Counted from the first letter of the stretch, positions 49,501 to 57,521 are shown. The stretch is 64,000 nucleotides of DNA from Acanthopleura granulata (GCA_016165875.1 JABBOT010000032.1:1923613-1987612); one strand, 5' to 3'. Notes: generated by a model from the letters alone, not told the origin. Numbers and translations are program-made.

Positions 49501-51055
49501 TTCTTCGTGAAATGGGCTCCTGTTGTGAATTCAATGTACAGACGCCTGCCTTTGTTACAATTACTTTTGACTGAAGAACAACACCAGGAACTCAATTTTA
49601 GCGTTACCTAATTTGACATTTGAGCAAACCAAGGCAACATCCGAGTAGTGTGTACAGCCATCAACGTTTCCCCAAGGCTTATGAGGACACTTGGCCACAT
49701 CAATCTCACTCCCCAAGCACTTCAGATCTTTCAACCAGATCGGCCCGGTCCCCTTTCCGTATCCACCCGTCAATATTCCATAGCCACGGCTGTTAAAAAG
49801 GAAAGTCACATCAAGATATTTCTAGTTTGTGAAAAGTTTTAAGACAACAAGAGGAGCCACATTTGCGTCAATGTCTGTCGTAAAATCATTATTGCTGAGG
49901 ACAACTTTTGACACGTAAGGCGTAAAATTCCGACAGAGTTGTTTTTGCTGGCAAAAGAGTCTATTTACTCGGAGGGTGGATTTTGTTTGAAGTGGCAATT
50001 TCTCTGGCAGGGACACCTTGAGAAGAAGAGATGGGAGAAATGCGGGTTTCTTCTAACTAGTGTGCAAAGCCTTGTATACCGCTTAGTGAAACACGAGAAA
50101 AATAAGAAAAACTCAATCGCCGTTGATTTTAAACAACATCTAAATGTTTCAGCTTTTAAGTACAAAAGCACCGGCTATTAATGTGAGTGGACCCAGTGTC
50201 TGGATTTAAGATATTATACTCTTTCAATGGATACTGCAACGTATCTCATAGCAGAGGGTGCCATGTGTCTTGTTAGCTAAGCCAAATCAGTTTAGCACTA
50301 GATAGCCCATAGTCCAGCAATATGGTAACCCCCAAAATGCTACAGCTTTCGTCTCTTTTTTCTTGTATATTTGGAATCTTGGTTTTCGTAACTATAAATC
50401 ACCATATAGTAACATTTCTATATGTCGGGACTATATGCGTTTCCTGTGTAATTTATCTGAGGGTTTTCCGTTGTTTGAAGAATTTATTTGTTTATTTGAT
50501 TGGTGTTTTACGCCGTACTCAAGATCATTTCACTTATACGACGGCCGAGGAAACCGGCAGACCCCTGCGGAAACTCATGACCAACCACAAATTGCTGGCG
50601 GACCTTTCTACGTAAATTTGAAGAATTGTTGATGTGCACATTCGATATTTCCTCAAATTTGGTCCTAATGAAAAGACATTCAGAGTCAACAGTTTTTGTG
50701 AGGCCAAGGATCCTACATTGTTCACTTTATGTCCACTATTAGTGAAACACGCTCATAATAATCACCTAGAAGAGCACACATACAACATGTCAATCTGAAA
50801 ACCGTTAAGTCCACCGGAACACAGCTGTCGACAGTATCTTCTTCGCTCACTGAAACTCAGAACAGTATCGTCTTGTAATTGTACACCTATTCCTAACCTA
50901 CCTGTAGCCAAGGATGCCACAGACAGTCTTTACTGTGGAGACCCCGAGACCAACATCGCATACTGTGCCCCATATGCCTTCGAAGAAGACTTCCAAACGT
51001 CCTGTAAGAGTGGTGTCGGTTCGTTTACCATTAACAAGTCTTACTGGAGTATTTC
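31355..51055 (-). CDS. SRCR-domain gene, six group-A domains on twelve exons, partial at both ends
   Basis: Twelve minus-strand exons with matching phases encode six consecutive SRCR domains of about 111 residues. Order from the N-terminus: D1 50902-51055 + 49608-49789; D2 48245-48398 + 46326-46504; D3 44067-44223 + 40962-41140; D4 38820-38973 + 37461-37657; D5 36636-36789 + 33902-34080; D6 32223-32376 + 31355-31527. First halves carry the RL(V)xGE..(S/T)GRLEV(F/Y)..G.WG(T/S)VC...LC..LGYR signature; second halves carry RGY...G.(G)PIWL..(V/L).C.GNETDISQC....WG...C......L.CSN. Domain boundaries are phase 1 introns and the mid-domain intron is phase 2. SRCR proteins are extracellular or membrane ligand-binding proteins, often in innate recognition; group A domains are typically encoded by two exons and have six cysteines, as here. 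The terminal exons (signal peptide, membrane or stop) were not found, so the protein may be secreted or a receptor. The function is inferred from the family only. Confidence 0.9.
31829..31857. repeat. G-rich low-complexity tract
   Basis: Runs of G broken by GAGA, at the edge of the SINE family 2 copy. Confidence 0.85.
31858..32105 (-). mobile_element. SINE family 2 (tRNA-derived), copy 1
   Basis: Aligns with 45716-45957 throughout: TGACACCTCACCCA, TATACTGACACC, AGTGTCGAGCGTGAAGCGAG, CAACAAGTAC, TTTGGTATGACC. On the minus strand it begins with a tRNA-like head (GTGATTAGAGCGCCC A-box-like; GGTCCGGAATCTAACC B-box-like). It lies in the intron inside SRCR domain 6. Confidence 0.8.
32223..32376 (-). 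CDS. SRCR domain 6, first-half exon
   Basis: The exon is 154 bp, from a single acceptor ATTTTCAG to donor CAG|GTAGTC. It reads ETYPLRLVGGEKTATGLTGR, then LEVFFSGVWGTICDEGYS, then TLCRFLGYR. Phases are 1 in and 2 out. Here the inner acceptor is the only option, which supports the shorter choice in the sibling exons. Confidence 0.89.
32425..33895. other. Intron between SRCR domains 5 and 6, no repeat recognised
   Basis: This 1.5-kb intron region, between the D6 first half and the D5 second half, holds no ORF or element that I can support. Confidence 0.5.
33902..34080 (-). CDS. SRCR domain 5, second-half exon
   Basis: The exon is 179 bp, from acceptor TTTCACTACAG to donor AAGG|GTAAGG. It reads SRGYVQRNAPFEGGTGPIWL, then NVNCLGNETDISQC, then TSCYHTNDVGLVCTNKPK. 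C5 to C8 are complete with an NET sequon. Phases are 2 in and 1 out. Confidence 0.88.
34090..35935. other. Intron inside SRCR domain 5, no gene recognised
   Basis: No splice-supported exon or repeat was identified before the 125-bp-type array at 35.94 kb. Confidence 0.45.
35940..36422 (+). repeat. Array of 125-bp-type units, about four copies, in an SRCR intron
   Basis: Variants of CTCCTCCTACAGTTTTT, TTCAACGAAACGTGGTTC, AAGTGTAGACTACATCACGA, CATAATTCGTAGTATCGAT and GTTGTCCGTCTGTC repeat in order. Orientation is opposite to the SRCR gene. Confidence 0.85.
36636..36789 (-). CDS. SRCR domain 5, first-half exon
   Basis: The exon reads ETYDIRLVHGEKTATTLTGR, then LEVFFSGTWGTVCGD, then AVTLCRILGYR, with donor CAG|GTAGC. 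Two acceptors lie 6 nt apart: TTTAG gives a start at 36795 (adds Val-Ala) and TTGCAG gives 36789. It closely resembles the D6 first half (GEKTAT..LTGRLEVFFSG), which suggests a recent module duplication. Confidence 0.88.
37255..37405 (-). mobile_element. SINE family 1, body fragment
   Basis: Reverse orientation: GCATTATGGAGGAAGGAAGC, CGGGCAGAGCCCTGGGGAAA, CCATGTTGCTGGCAGACCTT, CCGGAGAGGAAGACAGCATT. Located about 55 bp beyond the donor of the D4 second-half exon. Confidence 0.85.
37461..37657 (-). CDS. SRCR domain 4, second-half exon, longer than its siblings
   Basis: The exon is 197 bp, the longest second half, from acceptor TTGCAACAG to donor ACAG|GTAAGG. It reads RGYRSGYTGQENYKEDNAPM, then WLSDLSCSQNDTDISQC, then NYLCDSMYGIPLFCSNAPT. 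The C6-C8 loop has extra residues around WGVYINYLCDSMYGI. An NDT sequon sits between C5 and C6. The phases match the other modules. Confidence 0.86.
37873..38110 (+). pseudogene. Fragment of the RNase H-bearing LINE family
   Basis: GTCGAAACCGATATTCGTAT, AGCCGTCAACCAAATTGGGC, TGCGCTTTGATTGCAACTGT match 42.03-42.36 kb (plus) and, inverted, 60.0, 59.6 and 63.2 kb. The ORF at 38048-38257 falls partly in it and is not a gene. Confidence 0.65.
38585..38730 (+). pseudogene. Second fragment of the RNase H-bearing LINE family in the same intron
   Basis: CAGTCAACATGGGCGTTCCG, GCAAGACCAGTTTACAAAAA, AACCACCAAAAAACTAAGAA match 37.9-38.0 and 42.06-42.15 kb. Confidence 0.6.
38820..38973 (-). CDS. SRCR domain 4, first-half exon
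   Basis: The exon reads ETYGIRLVGGENTTSSASGR, then VEVLYSGIWGTVCSD, then TTLCGFLGYR, with donor CAG|GTAAAG. Acceptors TTTAG (start 38979, adds Ala-Ser) and CTTCAG (start 38973) lie 6 nt apart. Phases are 1 in and 2 out. Confidence 0.88.
40144..40300 (+). mobile_element. SINE family 1, 5'-truncated
   Basis: TTTCCTCTCTGGCTGTACGT, GCCAGCAACCCTCGGATTGT, AATGAAATATTCTTGAGTAA, then ATCAAATAAATAAAGAAAGA with a purine-rich extension to about 40340. Located in the D3-D4 intron. Confidence 0.87.
40962..41140 (-). CDS. SRCR domain 3, second-half exon lacking C7
   Basis: The exon is 179 bp, from acceptor TTTCACAG to donor GAAG|GTAAGG. It reads RRGYAMLDSLFGEKTGPVWL, then NVKCRGKENNISQC, then WGNRAFDFMNNVVLVCSNV. 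Where the other domains have a cysteine (as in DGCTHY, DCFYEL, SCYHT, YCYHE) this one has RAFDF, so C7 is missing. In group A domains C7 normally pairs with C2, so C2 in this domain should be unpaired. The frame is otherwise intact. Confidence 0.88.
41240..42020. other. Intron inside SRCR domain 3, no repeat recognised
   Basis: No ORF or repeat that I can support between the D3 second-half exon and the LINE fragment. Confidence 0.45.
42022..42375 (+). pseudogene. Longer fragment of the RNase H-bearing LINE family
   Basis: CGTCGAAACCGACATTCTTC, CCGTCAACCAAAATGGGCGC, then AATGTTCTGGGCGGATGAAT, ACCATTTTAGTACATAATAA and CAGTTGCGCTTTGATTCCAA. The second part is the reverse complement of about 24.72-24.90 kb, which shows that these pieces belong to the same family as the 23.8-25.3 kb element. 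Confidence 0.65.
42380..44060. other. Intron inside SRCR domain 3, upper part
   Basis: Nothing coding supported. The small ORFs at 43112-43388 overlap each other on opposite strands and show no domain. Confidence 0.45.
44067..44223 (-). CDS. SRCR domain 3, first-half exon
   Basis: The exon is 157 bp from the inner acceptor; an alternative start at 44229 uses a second CAG 6 nt upstream. The donor is CAG|GTATGC. It reads KYDIRLIDGERTSSSRSGRL, then EVYYNGVWGSVCDD, then AETLCGFLGYR. C2 and C3 are present. Phases are 1 in and 2 out. Confidence 0.88.
44553..44649 (+). mobile_element. SINE family 1, 3'-end fragment
   Basis: ATGAGTCTGGCCGCCATTGT, ACTGAAATATTCTTGAGTAC, GGCGTAAAACACGAATCAAG and an AAACAAATAAATAAAA tail. 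Confidence 0.85.
44802..44857. repeat. 14-bp tandem repeat, four units
   Basis: Four units of GTTGATTTCCATGC with terminal variation. Confidence 0.92.
45456..45620 (+). mobile_element. SINE family 1, 5'-truncated
   Basis: TTTCCGGCCATACGTGGAAA, CAACCTACGGATGGTCGTGG, CCACCATAATGCTGGCCACC, CATATTCTTGAGTACCGCGT and tail CAACTAAACAAACAAAG. Located in the D2-D3 intron. Confidence 0.87.
45716..45957 (-). mobile_element. SINE family 2 (tRNA-derived), copy 2
   Basis: Diverged copy of 31858-32105. On the minus strand the head reads CGTTAGAGCGTTCGCCACC and CAGGTTCAAGCTCCGG, the latter matching the B-box consensus GGTTCAANNCC of RNA polymerase III promoters. It ends against an AAATAAATAAATAAA tract at 45957-45971. 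Confidence 0.8.
46326..46504 (-). CDS. SRCR domain 2, second-half exon
   Basis: The exon is 179 bp, from acceptor TTGTAACAG to donor GAAG|GTAAGG, with phase 2 in and phase 1 out. It reads RRGYSVSEDNFGKENGPIWL, then NVVCAGNETDISQC, then DCFYELDTFLMCSNVPEG. C5 to C8 are present and an NET sequon lies between C5 and C6. Confidence 0.9.
46520..48240. other. Intron inside SRCR domain 2, no element recognised
   Basis: The 1.7-kb intron between the two D2 exons shows no supported ORF or repeat. Confidence 0.45.
48245..48398 (-). CDS. SRCR domain 2, first-half exon with a GC donor
   Basis: The exon reads ETYDLRLAGGEKTGFALTGR, then LEVFFSGTWGTVC, then EKLCGFLGYR. The phase 2 boundary after TACAG is followed by GCACGT, so the intron appears to be a GC-AG intron; using the next GT, 5 nt downstream, would break the frame into the next exon. 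Two acceptors lie 6 nt apart: TTTAG gives a start at 48404 (adds Ala-Thr) and TACAG gives a start at 48398. The shorter form matches the 154-bp length of the D1 and D6 exons. Confidence 0.85.
48905..49080. repeat. Palindrome-rich repeat of ACACAATTTGTGT words
   Basis: GTACACAATTTGTGTGATTT, GATACACAATTTGTGTCACT and TGTGTATCAGTGATACAC recur within 175 bp. Each word is close to its own reverse complement, as in a short hairpin-forming element. Confidence 0.55.
49190..49290 (+). mobile_element. SINE family 1, 3'-end fragment, diverged
   Basis: TTCTTCCCACAATGATGTTG, TAAAATATTCTTGATCGCGG, ACTAATCAAGTAAATAAATG align with the last 100 bp of the family. Confidence 0.75.
49608..49789 (-). CDS. SRCR domain 1, second-half exon
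   Basis: The exon is 182 bp, from acceptor TTTTTAACAG to donor TTAG|GTAACG, with phase 2 in and phase 1 out. It reads SRGYGILTGGYGKGTGPIWL, then DLKCLGSEIDVAKC, then GCTHYSDVALVCSNV. Cysteines C5, C6, C7 and C8 are all present. It lacks the N-glycosylation sequon that the other five domains have between C5 and C6 (SEI here instead of NET). Confidence 0.9.
50484..50611 (-). mobile_element. SINE family 1, partial
   Basis: Reverse orientation: TTTATTTGTTTATTTGATTG, GTGTTTTACGCCGTACTCAA, CTTATACGACGGCCGAGGAA, AAATTGCTGGCGGACCTTTC. The two ORFs here are frames of the SINE. Located in the intron inside SRCR domain 1. Confidence 0.87.
50902..51055 (-). CDS. SRCR domain 1, first-half exon
   Basis: The exon is 154 bp, from acceptor TTTCAG to donor CAG|GTAGG, entered in phase 1 and left in phase 2. 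It reads TPVRLVNGKRTDTTLTGRLE, then a VFFEGIWGTVCD stretch, then a TVCGILGYR end. It supplies cysteines C2 and C3 of the domain. This is the most upstream SRCR exon visible, and its acceptor shows that at least one more exon lies upstream, above 51.06 kb or outside the window. Confidence 0.88.
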
Positions 51056-52670
51056 CTGAAATTTAAACGTTAATTCTGTTTTACTGCTCATGCCAAAATT
51101 ATATCGTTCTGATATGCAGCCTGTGCACTGAGGCCATTAATACATGTGCAAGCTTATATTCCTCAAACATCTGGTTAGATATTAAACAGCACGACTGTCT
51201 CAATACGTTGTCACACTGATTCTGGACAGATCAGTGCTGTTTGAAAGAAAAAAGGCACAAATGTGTAGTAACGTTTCCCACACAGACATCTGAAACCTAC
51301 GCGCCCAAAAAGATAACTGTATTTGATTTTTTTTTTAAATTTTTGAAGAGTGTTAAATACATAGAAATCTCTGCAATATCTATGGTGTGAATAGAACTCT
51401 AACTGAGGTAAATTTTACCGCTGGCATATGGCTTTTGGCCAACCATCACACTATCTTCGCTGCTGTATTTTTATTCTCTATGCTATAGTCTTTTATATTG
51501 TATTCCTGCAAAACAGGGTGATCTGGTCAATTTACATTGTTTCCCTGCCGTTGAGATATTTCCCTGGCTTCTTTCACAACCCTGATGAGCATGTGATCTA
51601 CCTCTAAGTATAACAAATCAGATAGCAATCCTCAGCAGAGATTTGCTCAAATCAAGGCTAATTGACCAAGTTACAAATTTATATATACTGATAGTTCAAA
51701 GGATGGAGACAGGGGAGCGGCTGTCAAGGAGCAGCAAGCGGTTTTTCTTCATCTACTATCTTCATCTTTAATGTTTTCTGCCTTGGCCTAGGTTGTAATT
51801 TTGTCCTTATTATTTTTCTTCTGGGCATGCCAAGAAAACAGTGATATTCAGATCGCTCTCCCGAAGTATAGCAATAGATAATATTAACTTTAAAAAAGTC
51901 CTTTGATTCTCGAATAAGTTTACATAGAAAGTTAATTAAAAGCGGTACTTAGGAATATTCCCTTGGATACCAAGTCACTGTAACTGTAACTAAATAAAGT
52001 GCATTACAGTCATTTATCATCTCCCCTCTTTCCCAGAAATACTCTTCTTCAGCTGGTTTGACATCTTTTGGGGGAATGCTCTGGAGTCAATGGCCTCCTT
52101 GGCATCCACAGCTTTAATAGAAGAAATTATTTAAAAGTTCAGAACTTGTAGTTATTCTCTTTCTGCCCTCTTGAAACTACTTGACGTCCACTCTGAAACC
52201 CTCTTATCATGACAAACTTTAAAACAAAAGTCGTAGAGGTTTTTAGACGTCACTCATTGAGAAAATGATATGCTGAACCATAATGTTTCGAACTCTATGA
52301 CAATATGACAACAATGATGACAATATTCTCTTTGAAAGCCGGCAATGAAAAATAAAACCCGACAAAAGAACTTCTGAAATCCTTCCTAGGAAAAAAGCCC
52401 TTAAAATGACTATTAGGTGTGTTCAGAGGCCAACAGGCACCAAAAATATCACCAATATACCATTCGAAAACGAATTTCTACCAGTAGGAGACCAGGTAAA
52501 ATCAACCAATTGGAAACCAGATTATTATAGGGTCTGCCAGGGTCAGTCAGCATCACTTATTGGGAAATACTACTATAAGCTAGTAGGTATTTAAGTTCAC
52601 TACTGACCGCGGTCTATGGTTTCATTTTGGTCCATTTTATCTGCGTAAGACAAGGTAACAATCAACTTTA
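51056..52670. other. Region upstream of the first visible SRCR exon, nothing recognised
   Basis: This should be intron or 5' region of the SRCR gene. I see no minus-strand signal-peptide exon ending in a phase 1 donor. The ORF at 52406-52594 (plus) has no family match that I can see. Confidence 0.4.
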
Positions 52671-52671
52671 A

Positions 52672-52819
52672 GTCGCAGGTAGGGAGGTCGGCCAGCAGCC
52701 CCCTGGTGATCATCAGTTTCCCTTGCCCATTTTCCTTACACCATAATGTTGGCCGCCTTCGTCTGAGTGAAATATTCTTAAGTGCGACGGAAAACATTAA
52801 TCTAATAAATAAATAAAAT
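52672..52819 (+). mobile_element. SINE family 1, 5'-truncated
   Basis: GTCGGCCAGCAGCCCCCTGG, CACCATAATGTTGGCCGCCT, GTGAAATATTCTTAAGTGCG and tail CTAATAAATAAATAAAATAA. Confidence 0.85.
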
Positions 52820-52949
52820 AAAATTTAAGGTAATCTTTCTAGGAAAACAGCTCTTAACTGGAGTTTTGATGACACAGTAGCTCAACTTGTTGGGGCAAGA
52901 TTATGTATCTAAAAGGGGCAAACCACAAACAAAATTAAAAGTCAGAACT

Positions 52950-53130
52950 ACAAGATACGCATCCTGATTCACTTGTACCAACTTTCGTAAACGTAACTTG
53001 TAGCATTTTGAAAGAAATATTAACATACATTGGATGAAAATACAAACAGACGGACAGCCGATCATCAAAATGCAAAATCAATACAACGATTTATGAATCT
53101 GGATGTAGTCTACACGCAAAACACTGTATT
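52950..53130 (-). repeat. 125-bp-type units, minus orientation
   Basis: Reverse complement contains GATGTAGTCTACAC-type words, GACGGACAGCCGATCATCAA and TGATTCACTTGTACCAACTT, matching the unit. It runs directly into the segment shared with 23.5-23.8 kb. Confidence 0.7.
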
Positions 53131-53343
53131 ACTTGTAACAGGAATTATCCTGAAGTATTAAGTAACATGTGTTCAGGATTTCTCATCTGAACACGGCCTT
53201 AGGTGTCCCTTGCTCACAGCTGATGGTAATCGGCCGTGTGAACAGCAGCTGAAACAGACCGGATGAAAGTCATATATTGTCCGCGGCGCCGTCTGTGTCT
53301 ACTGCTTAGTGTCGGCCTTGCTTACGCTAATCTATTTGGATAG
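53095..53343 (+). pseudogene. Inverted copy of the signal-peptide exon and its upstream region
   Basis: This region corresponds to the reverse complement of about 23510-23790, with many shared blocks (for example AAGTAACATGTGTTCA and CAGCTGATGGTAATCGGCC). The ATG at 53263 opens MKVIYCPRRRLCLLLSVGLA, a plausible signal peptide, and then stops (TAG at 53341) after LFG. No counterpart of the second exon is visible downstream before the LINE begins at 53.94 kb. It is either a truncated paralogue of the 23.5-kb gene, a first exon with an unrecognised donor, or a shared mobile-element end. Confidence 0.45.
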
Positions 53344-53939
53344 ATTTTAGGAATTTCTCTTAAAATGTACATAAATGTGCATGGGTTCTCTGTAAAATGG
53401 AGTGTGGTCGAGAACACCAATGTTGGAGCATATATTTTGGAAGACCACATGACGAAAGTTATCTCTGGGAAGTTAATGGCCTTTTTATTATCTCTGAACA
53501 GTGAGTTGTAGGACTAACCTTGTGCATAGGCTCGGTTTTTAGATGTGCCGAGACTAACGACAGGACGTTGTATACAGGATCAAAAATTTTTTCCATGACT
53601 AGCAAGTTACTTATTTTAGCGTATTCTTAGAGTCTTATTTATCTGACATAGTTGTTTTAAAGATTGTTTGGAAAATAAAATGGTATTTTCTTGCAGCAAA
53701 ATGTAAGTTTCAACACCAAAAGTAATATTTTATGACCTTGTTTGAATTTAATATCGATAGTCTTGGCGAATGTATCGTTACCAGTCCATTGCTTACTGCA
53801 AACACCTCCCAAAAGTGGAAGGATGTTTTTCATTGTTTAGAAAGAAAAAAATCTCCATTATTTGCTTGCAGGATACACATAGGGACCCCACATATAAAAA
53901 TATTCTTAAACGAGAATGAGAACACGATGCATGGGTAAG

Positions 53940-56820
53940 ACTTCACTTTTCACTCAAGAGTCGAAATAATTCTTATTAAATCTCAATTTTGATTACAAAG
54001 TAAATAGTGTAGATATTGACACAGATGGCAATTACATTATTGTAGACCTAAATATCCCCAGTGTCCCGGTAACTTTATGTAGTATAAATGGATCAAACAC
54101 AGATAAACCATCTGTCTATAATGTAATTATTAGAAAACTGGAAGAAATATCTAATCCCTCTGTAATCATCTGTGGATACTGGAATTTAGCTATTGATCCT
54201 ACAAAGTGACACATAATTATGTAAATAATCCTATGGCCAGAAAGAAAGTATTAAATCTCATGAACAACAAGGAATATACAGATGTTTGGAGCCAAATGCA
54301 CGATAGAGGCAGATGGGGACGGAAAAACAAGCTAGGCTCGATTTCTTCTTGGTGTCAAGGGATATTCTCAACATATCTACAAAAGCGAAAATCATCCCAG
54401 GTTACAGAAGTGACCACTCCGCAGTAAAACTAAAATGTCAATTCGTGAACTGTGGTAAGGGTTATTGGAAACTAAACTCTTCACTCTTAAAAGACCAAAC
54501 TTACATCTATTTAATAACAAAAAAACACCATTAACCAAACAATAAACGAATATTGTCCCCTAATTTACAACAGAGAAAATTTTTTTAAAAAATCTCCAAA
54601 GAACGACTTTACCTTTGCATTAGTTATTGTTGGGAGTACTACTGATGAAAATAAGAGGAGAATCAATAGAATATTCATCAACAAAATGCAAGAATGAACA
54701 AACGAGAGAAACAGAAATGAGGAAAAAAACTGAACAACTAGAAAAAGAAATTCAGGTAATGTTCCTGGTTTAAAACCCTACAGACTCAATAATCGGAAAA
54801 CAGAATACGAGAAGCTGGGAGAAAAAGAAATGGAAGGTATATTAATCAGATCAAGGGCAAACGAAATTGAATGGGGAGAAAAACCGACAAAATATTTTTG
54901 GGCACCGGAGAAAAGAAATTATACAAACAAACTGAATTCAAAATTAACACTTGGCGATGGAAAAGAAATACATCAAACCACGGAAATTTTGGGGGCACAA
55001 AGAATTATTACTCAAATCTATGGGCCTGTACAAGTACAGGTAGAGAGAGAAATGACCTAAGGGAGGGTTTGAAAGATATAAAACCAGACAGTATCTCGAA
55101 TATGGATGCTGCCGAATTAGAAGGCTTGATGACTTTTAAAGGCTTAACGACAAGCTTGAGACATATGAAAAACAACAAAACTCAGGGAATGGATGGTTTT
55201 CCGGTGGAATTTTATAAAATGCTCCGAAAAGATGTTGAACAAATCGTTTTCAGATCAGGGACTGAAGATTTTGTTAAAGGTGAAATGTGAGTATCGCAGA
55301 CTCATGGGATTATAGCATGCTTGCCTAAACCAAGTAATCCAAGAGAAAATTTTAAAAAACTGGCGGTCCATTACTGTGTTGAACGTAAATTATAAGTTAT
55401 ACATTGCGCGTATTGCAAATAGAATAAAACTTGTTCTTTATAACATCTTAAATGAAGATTAGAAAGGTTTTATTTCCCAAAAATCGCAGAAAATATACGT
55501 TTAATTTACGGTGTTATGTTTGAAACCAAAGATAAAGAAATCTGTCGACTTTGAGAAAGTTTTCCATTCTGTCCCATGGAAATTCATGGAAGAAGTACGT
55601 GTGACTTTCAATTTTGAAACTGACATAATATCGTGGGTTAAATTGTTTCATGCAGATATTTCGGCCTGCATTTTTTAAAATGACACTGTGTCTTCAGTGT
55701 TTCATATCAGTAGGGGCTGTAGGCAAGAAGATCCAATTTCTCCGTATCTTTTTCTCTTTATGTGCTGAGATTTTGGGCTCAAAGGTACAAAATAATCATA
55801 TAATATAGCGACCATCCATAAACGACACGGAACATAAAATAAGGCAATATGCGCATGACACTCAGCTATTTTTGGATGGGTCTGAAAAGTGACTTTCGGG
55901 GACGCCAGATGGTGATAATCGGGTTTTAAAACGAACATAGAAAAAACAAAGATTGCGTGGATACGCTCTCTCCCTGGCTCAAATGTAAAATTATGTCATT
56001 TGGTTAAAGTAGATTGGGTCAAGATATTGAACATACTGGGCATACATTTTTCAACTGTGGAATTCAGAATAGAAGACTTGGAAAATGGCCTTCAAAGATG
56101 GAGAATCAGGAACCTCTCCTTACTAGGAAAGATAACAGTTATAAAATGTCTGGTCTTGTCAAGATTACTGTACGTGTTCATTTTCCTTCCGAACACTCCA
56201 GACAATACACTGAAAGAAATAAATGTGGTGCTCCATAAATTCATATGGAACGACGTTCCAGATAGGATACAAAGCTCCATCATAAAAAACTACGATGAAG
56301 GTGGATTTCGTCTGCTAAATTTAATACCAATTGTACAATCCTTAAAAATATCTTGGATAAGAATACTAGTTCCCAAGAAACGGAGATAGCATAGGGTAAG
56401 TTTATATCAAAATGACGTGGAAAGATTGTGCACTCGAGGTGGCAAATACATTCGGCAAATAATACAAAGAGTAGGCAACTCTTTCTGGGTAGAGGCATTA
56501 CACTAAAGGCATGGGAAGCGTTAACACAGAAATATACTTGACACATTTATGGTAAAATGCATGCTTTCGCGAACCGTGTTTTTTTCATTAGTCAGTGGTA
56601 TGCAAATAATATTGGATTTTTAAGGGATCTAGAAAATCCGGATGGACATTCGTTGACATTCACCGAGTTTAAACAAAAATTCAAAGTAAAGGGTACATTC
56701 GTGGTAGACTTACCATTTGCCGACTTCATAGATATGCCCATAATAAGCAGGAGACAACAAACTTTTGCCTGTGGATACTTTGCCATGATATTCATGATAG
56801 CTGTGTACAACTAGCACAGA
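53940..56820 (+). pseudogene. L1/Tx1-like LINE, decayed, 5'-truncated
   Basis: Collinear plus-strand pieces of one polyprotein. Endonuclease: DGNYIIVDLNIPSV, then VIICGYWNLAIDP (the usual GDFN is GYWN) and FFLVSRD...IIPGYRSDHSAV. Linker: RSRANEIEWGEKPTKYFWAP. RT: SLRHMKNNKTQGMDGFPVEF, then NVNYK-like, SVDFEKVFHSVPWKFM (DFEKAFD with D lost), GCRQEDPISPYLF, and QYAHDTQLFLDGSEK at 55845 on (YADD altered to YAHD). Thumb/C-terminus: ILGIHFSTVEFRIEDL, WRIRNLSLLGKITVIKCLVL, HKFIWNDVPDRI, GGFRLLNL, then WYANNIGFLRDLENPDGHSL. The RWR.RNLSL.GKI.VIK.L.LS.L and KFIW...GG.+L.NL order is typical of L1/Tx1-type LINEs. Stops and frameshifts at several points and two altered catalytic motifs show it is dead. 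Confidence 0.85.
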
Positions 56821-57111
56821 ATTTAACACCAGGATCCAATATGCAAGTGCCATCCGTAGAAGGCTGGCTGGTGATTTTATTATGGTTCAGTTCTGATGAA
56901 ACGCCCAATACAGGCTGTGACTCCTCCCCCATTTAAATCCATGAACTGACTGGGAATGCTACTGCGGCAGGCCTGTGAATAACTATTTTAGATTGATTTA
57001 AAACACCAAAAAAGGGTTGTCTCCTCCCATGTAGCCTCACAAACTGCATACGATTGATAAAACTGTATGCCAAATACTTTTTCAGCAATGGTCTGCTGCA
57101 GACTATTTGAC

Positions 57112-57300
57112 CACGACGGAGACACTTAACAACATTGCTACCAAGATGGATATTTCTACTAAACTGGATACTATAATATAAAAATGTCTTTTATCTCTTA
57201 CCTCTGGGGTTACGGCAACAAATTCTTCCAAAACTTTGCCAGCAGCAAGGGTGAAAAGCCAGGAAAGGTATTTGTCATGTGTCAATACTGAACAACTGCA
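57112..57300 (-). other. Possible minus-strand exon, unassigned
   Basis: TGTTCAG followed by TLTHDKYLSWLFTLAAGKVL-like reading (VLTHDKYLSWLF, AAGKVLEEFVAVTPE) ends at a good donor CAGAG|GTAAGAG near 57203. The sequence looks protein-like but is short, its acceptor lacks a pyrimidine tract, and no family is recognised. It may be chance. Confidence 0.15.
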
Positions 57301-57359
57301 TACATTTATGGTAATTTTGTTTATAATAAAAAATAACCCAACAGAAACCCTCAAACTAG

Positions 57360-57446
57360 ATTTATTTATTTATTCCATTGGTGCTTTACGCTGTACTCAA
57401 GAGCATTCCACTTAAACCTCGGACGCCAGCATTGTGGTGAGACCCA
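57360..57446 (-). mobile_element. SINE family 1, 3'-end fragment
   Basis: Reverse orientation: TTTATTTATTTATTCCATTG, GTGCTTTACGCTGTACTCAA, GACGCCAGCATTGTGGTGAG. Confidence 0.83.
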
Positions 57447-57474
57447 AAATCAAAAGGTTATTATTTCATGAATG

Positions 57475-57506
57475 AAAAACTGTCTTTGCATGCAAAGACA
57501 GTTTTT
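57475..57506. repeat. Perfect 32-bp palindrome
   Basis: Sixteen bases on each side of the centre at 57490/57491 (core TTTGCATGCAAA) are exact reverse complements with no loop. It sits between a minus-oriented and a plus-oriented SINE. Confidence 0.95.
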
Positions 57507-57521
57507 AGCTATACTAGTCGA

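Noticed and set aside
50322..50632. Overlapping plus ORFs of 89-97 codons
   Set aside because: Their C-terminal halves are translations of a SINE; the N-terminal parts show no domain.
56280..56546. 88-codon minus ORF with hydrophobic stretches
   Set aside because: Antisense shadow of the LINE C-terminal coding region.
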